A stretch of DNA of 64,000 bases from Pasteurellaceae bacterium. GTDB taxonomy: Bacteria; Pseudomonadota; Gammaproteobacteria; Enterobacterales; Pasteurellaceae. The notes under the pieces were generated by a model. That model saw only the letters and a program-made list of their open reading frames with translations. It was not told where the DNA came from and did not search any database. Made by a program: the position numbers and the translations under genes. The stretch covers positions 1-64,000 of the forward strand of contig JAUNAB010000007.1 in the NCBI GenBank assembly GCA_030527795.1, given 5' to 3'. Shown in pieces: positions 59,796 through 64,000 of this stretch. The first letter of the stretch is position 1; each line of letters opens with the position of its first letter.

Positions 59796-61337
59796 ATGCA
59801 ACTCAATTCAACTGAAATCAGTGAATTAATAAAAAAACGAATTGCCCAATTTGATGTGGTAAGCGAACCGCGTAATACAGGATCAATCGTTTCTGTGAGT
59901 GACGGAATTATCCGCATTCATGGTTTAAGCGAAGTTATGCAAGGGGAAATGATCGCATTACCAGATAATCGCTATGCAATGGCATTGAACTTAGAACGTG
60001 ATTCTGTAGGTGCGGTAGTGATGGGTCCTTATGCTGATTTAGCCGAAGGAATGGAAGTTCAATGTACCGGACGTATTCTTGAAGTTCCTGTTGGACGCGG
60101 TTTGTTAGGTCGTGTAGTAAATACCTTGGGTCAACCTATTGACGGAAAAGGAGAAATTGAAAATGATGGATTTTCTCCAGTTGAAGTCATTGCACCAGGG
60201 GTTATTGAACGTAAATCCGTTGATCAGCCTGTTCAAACGGGTTATAAAGCCGTTGACTCTATGGTGCCAATTGGCCGCGGTCAACGTGAGTTGATTATCG
60301 GGGACCGTCAAACTGGTAAAACAGCATTAGCGATTGATGCTATTATCAACCAACGTGATTCAGGAATAAAATGTATTTATGTCGCGATTGGTCAAAAAGC
60401 ATCAACTATTGCCAATGTGGTGCGTAAATTAGAAGAACACGGTGCATTAGCTAATACTATTGTGGTGGCTGCATCGGCATCAGAATCTGCTGCTTTGCAG
60501 TATCTTGCACCTTATTCAGGTTGTGCAATGGGTGAATATTTCCGTGACCGTGGTGAAGATGCACTGATTGTTTATGATGATTTATCAAAACAAGCTGTAG
60601 CTTATCGTCAAATTTCATTGTTATTACGTCGTCCACCTGGTCGTGAGGCTTATCCTGGTGATGTGTTTTATTTACACTCTCGTTTACTTGAGAGAGCTGC
60701 TCGCGTCAATGAAGAATATGTTGAAAAATTCACTCAAGGAGCAGTAAAAGGTCAAACAGGTTCACTAACAGCGTTGCCTATTATTGAAACTCAGGCTGGG
60801 GATGTTTCAGCATTCGTTCCAACCAACGTTATTTCTATTACTGACGGACAAATTTTCTTAGAATCTAATTTATTTAATTCAGGTATTCGCCCTGCGGTTA
60901 ACCCTGGTATTTCTGTTTCGCGTGTAGGTGGCGCTGCTCAAACTAAAGTCATTAAAAAGTTAGCGGGCGGAATTCGTACGGCATTAGCTCAATATCGTGA
61001 ATTGGCTGCCTTTGCTCAGTTTGCTTCAGATTTAGATGATGCAACACGTAAACAACTAGATCACGGTGAAAAAGTTACTGAATTATTAAAGCAAAAACAA
61101 TATGCTCCCCTTTCGGTTGCTGAACAATCAGTATTGTTATTTGCGGTTGAATTTGGTTATTTAGAAGATGTAGAACTTGCTAAGATTGGTTCTTTTGAAA
61201 AAGCATTATTAGATTATGCAAACCGTCAACATGTTGATTTTATGCAAGAATTAACAAAATCGGGTAACTATAATGATGAAATCAAAGCAACATTAAAATC
61301 AATTTTAGATGATTTTAAAACCAACAATACTTGGTAA
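59796..61337 (+). CDS. atpA: ATP synthase F1 subunit alpha
   Basis: A 513-residue subunit with a regulatory nucleotide site. Walker [14 protein letters not shown] is near residue 169, [20 protein letters not shown] near 264, and the ATP-synthase signature [14 protein letters not shown] near 366; the Arg of SRVGG completes the beta catalytic site. Same length as E. coli AtpA. AAGAGGAATAAAAG precedes the start. Confidence 0.98.
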   Translation: MQLNSTEISELIKKRIAQFDVVSEPRNTGSIVSVSDGIIRIHGLSEVMQGEMIALPDNRYAMALNLERDSVGAVVMGPYADLAEGMEVQCTGRILEVPVGRGLLGRVVNTLGQPIDGKGEIENDGFSPVEVIAPGVIERKSVDQPVQTGYKAVDSMVPIGRGQRELIIGDRQTGKTALAIDAIINQRDSGIKCIYVAIGQKASTIANVVRKLEEHGALANTIVVAASASESAALQYLAPYSGCAMGEYFRDRGEDALIVYDDLSKQAVAYRQISLLLRRPPGREAYPGDVFYLHSRLLERAARVNEEYVEKFTQGAVKGQTGSLTALPIIETQAGDVSAFVPTNVISITDGQIFLESNLFNSGIRPAVNPGISVSRVGGAAQTKVIKKLAGGIRTALAQYRELAAFAQFASDLDDATRKQLDHGEKVTELLKQKQYAPLSVAEQSVLLFAVEFGYLEDVELAKIGSFEKALLDYANRQHVDFMQELTKSGNYNDEIKATLKSILDDFKTNNTW

Positions 61338-61352
61338 TAACGGAGAAATCAA

Positions 61353-63613
<2,261 letters not shown>

Positions 63614-63651
63614 TCACTTCAAGTAATTGATTGATCTTGAAGGAGAAAATA

Positions 63652-64000
63652 ATGGCAACATTGAATTTAACCGTGGTAAGTGCAGAGAAAAAAATCTTTT
63701 CTGGCATCGTAAAATCCATTCAAGCAAGTGGTGTGGAAGGTGAGATTGGTATTTTACCAGGGCATACTCCATTATTAACTGCGATTAAACCAGGGATAGT
63801 AAAATTAACCTTGGAAAATGGTGATGAAGAGGTTATTTATGTTTCAGGGGGATTTTTAGAAGTTCAACCGAGCATAGTAACCGTCTTAGCTGATGTGGCT
63901 ATTCGTGGTACAGAATTAGATGCTGAGCGTATTCAAAATGCAAAACGCAAAGCAGAAGAAAATATTACGAATAAACACAATGATGCAGATTATGATTTAC
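63652..64000 (+). CDS. atpC: ATP synthase F1 subunit epsilon (cut by window end)
   Basis: The first 116 codons are present. The beta-sandwich domain shows [35 protein letters not shown] and [18 protein letters not shown]; the C-terminal helical hairpin begins at [13 protein letters not shown]. It couples and regulates F1. AAGGAGAAAATA precedes the ATG. The stop lies beyond base 64000; about 25 residues should be missing. Confidence 0.97.
   Translation, partial: MATLNLTVVSAEKKIFSGIVKSIQASGVEGEIGILPGHTPLLTAIKPGIVKLTLENGDEEVIYVSGGFLEVQPSIVTVLADVAIRGTELDAERIQNAKRKAEENITNKHNDADYDL

Overview
The window reads as a chromosomal segment of a Pasteurellaceae bacterium (gamma-Proteobacteria, AT-rich). 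Nearly every housekeeping protein (HtpG, IleS, LptD, MnmG, the ATP synthase, a FruB with two HPr domains, an opacity-type porin) looks like a Haemophilus/Pasteurella relative. A short motif resembling the family's DNA uptake sequence, but with an unfamiliar core (ACCGCGGT), is scattered through the window. The genus cannot be fixed from the sequence alone. No tRNA, rRNA, insertion sequence, prophage or CRISPR array was seen.

Layout. 0-2.6 kb: a 5'-truncated trimeric autotransporter remnant and the catalase gene, spanned by an exact 500-bp tandem duplication that leaves a second copy of the catalase 3' end. 2.7-10.7 kb: mobB, an MdtD-like exporter, an opacity porin, htpG, a small secreted protein, a phosphopantetheinyl transferase overlapping psiE, nudF and cpdA. 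10.8-12.1 kb: an AT-rich PD-(D/E)XK-like nuclease gene that looks foreign. 12.1-20 kb: a run of minus-strand redox genes (three aldo/keto reductases, two SDR/NAD(P)-binding proteins, two NTF2-like proteins, a metallo-beta-lactamase-fold hydrolase) read away from a divergent LysR regulator. At least two of these genes are broken and two more look damaged at one end. 20-26 kb: ribF-ileS-lspA-ispH, then the competence gene comEA behind a possible Sxy-dependent CRP site. 26-36.5 kb: alaA, menF-menD, tehA, a murB fused in frame to a DUF2322-like domain, lysA-lptM, two small proteins and an amidohydrolase. 36.5-44.8 kb: a Sel1-repeat protein, the fructose PTS operon fruBKA, a lipoprotein, trmB, a TerC/CBS membrane protein and yggL. 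44.9-49.7 kb: a complete sorbitol operon (srlA-srlE-srlB-srlD-fsaA-srlM-srlR) behind a CRP site, free of the ACCGCGGT motif and probably acquired. 49.8-54 kb: talB, tag, lptD. 54.05-54.48 kb: a strong candidate replication origin (oriC). 54.5-64 kb: mnmG-rsmG and the ATP synthase operon atpIBEFHAGDC, with atpC cut by the window end.

How it fits together: sorbitol-6-phosphate and fructose-1-phosphate routes feed fructose phosphates, which FsaA and TalB can process further. The ATP synthase and rRNA/tRNA modification genes sit beside the origin, as is usual for gamma-Proteobacteria. The most unusual signal is the palindromic 8-mer ACCGCGGT with a directional GGTCAAAAA flank. I located 28 exact copies, many of them in inverted pairs with a fixed 38-bp outer length. 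I read it as a probable divergent DNA-uptake-sequence dialect that also serves as terminators.
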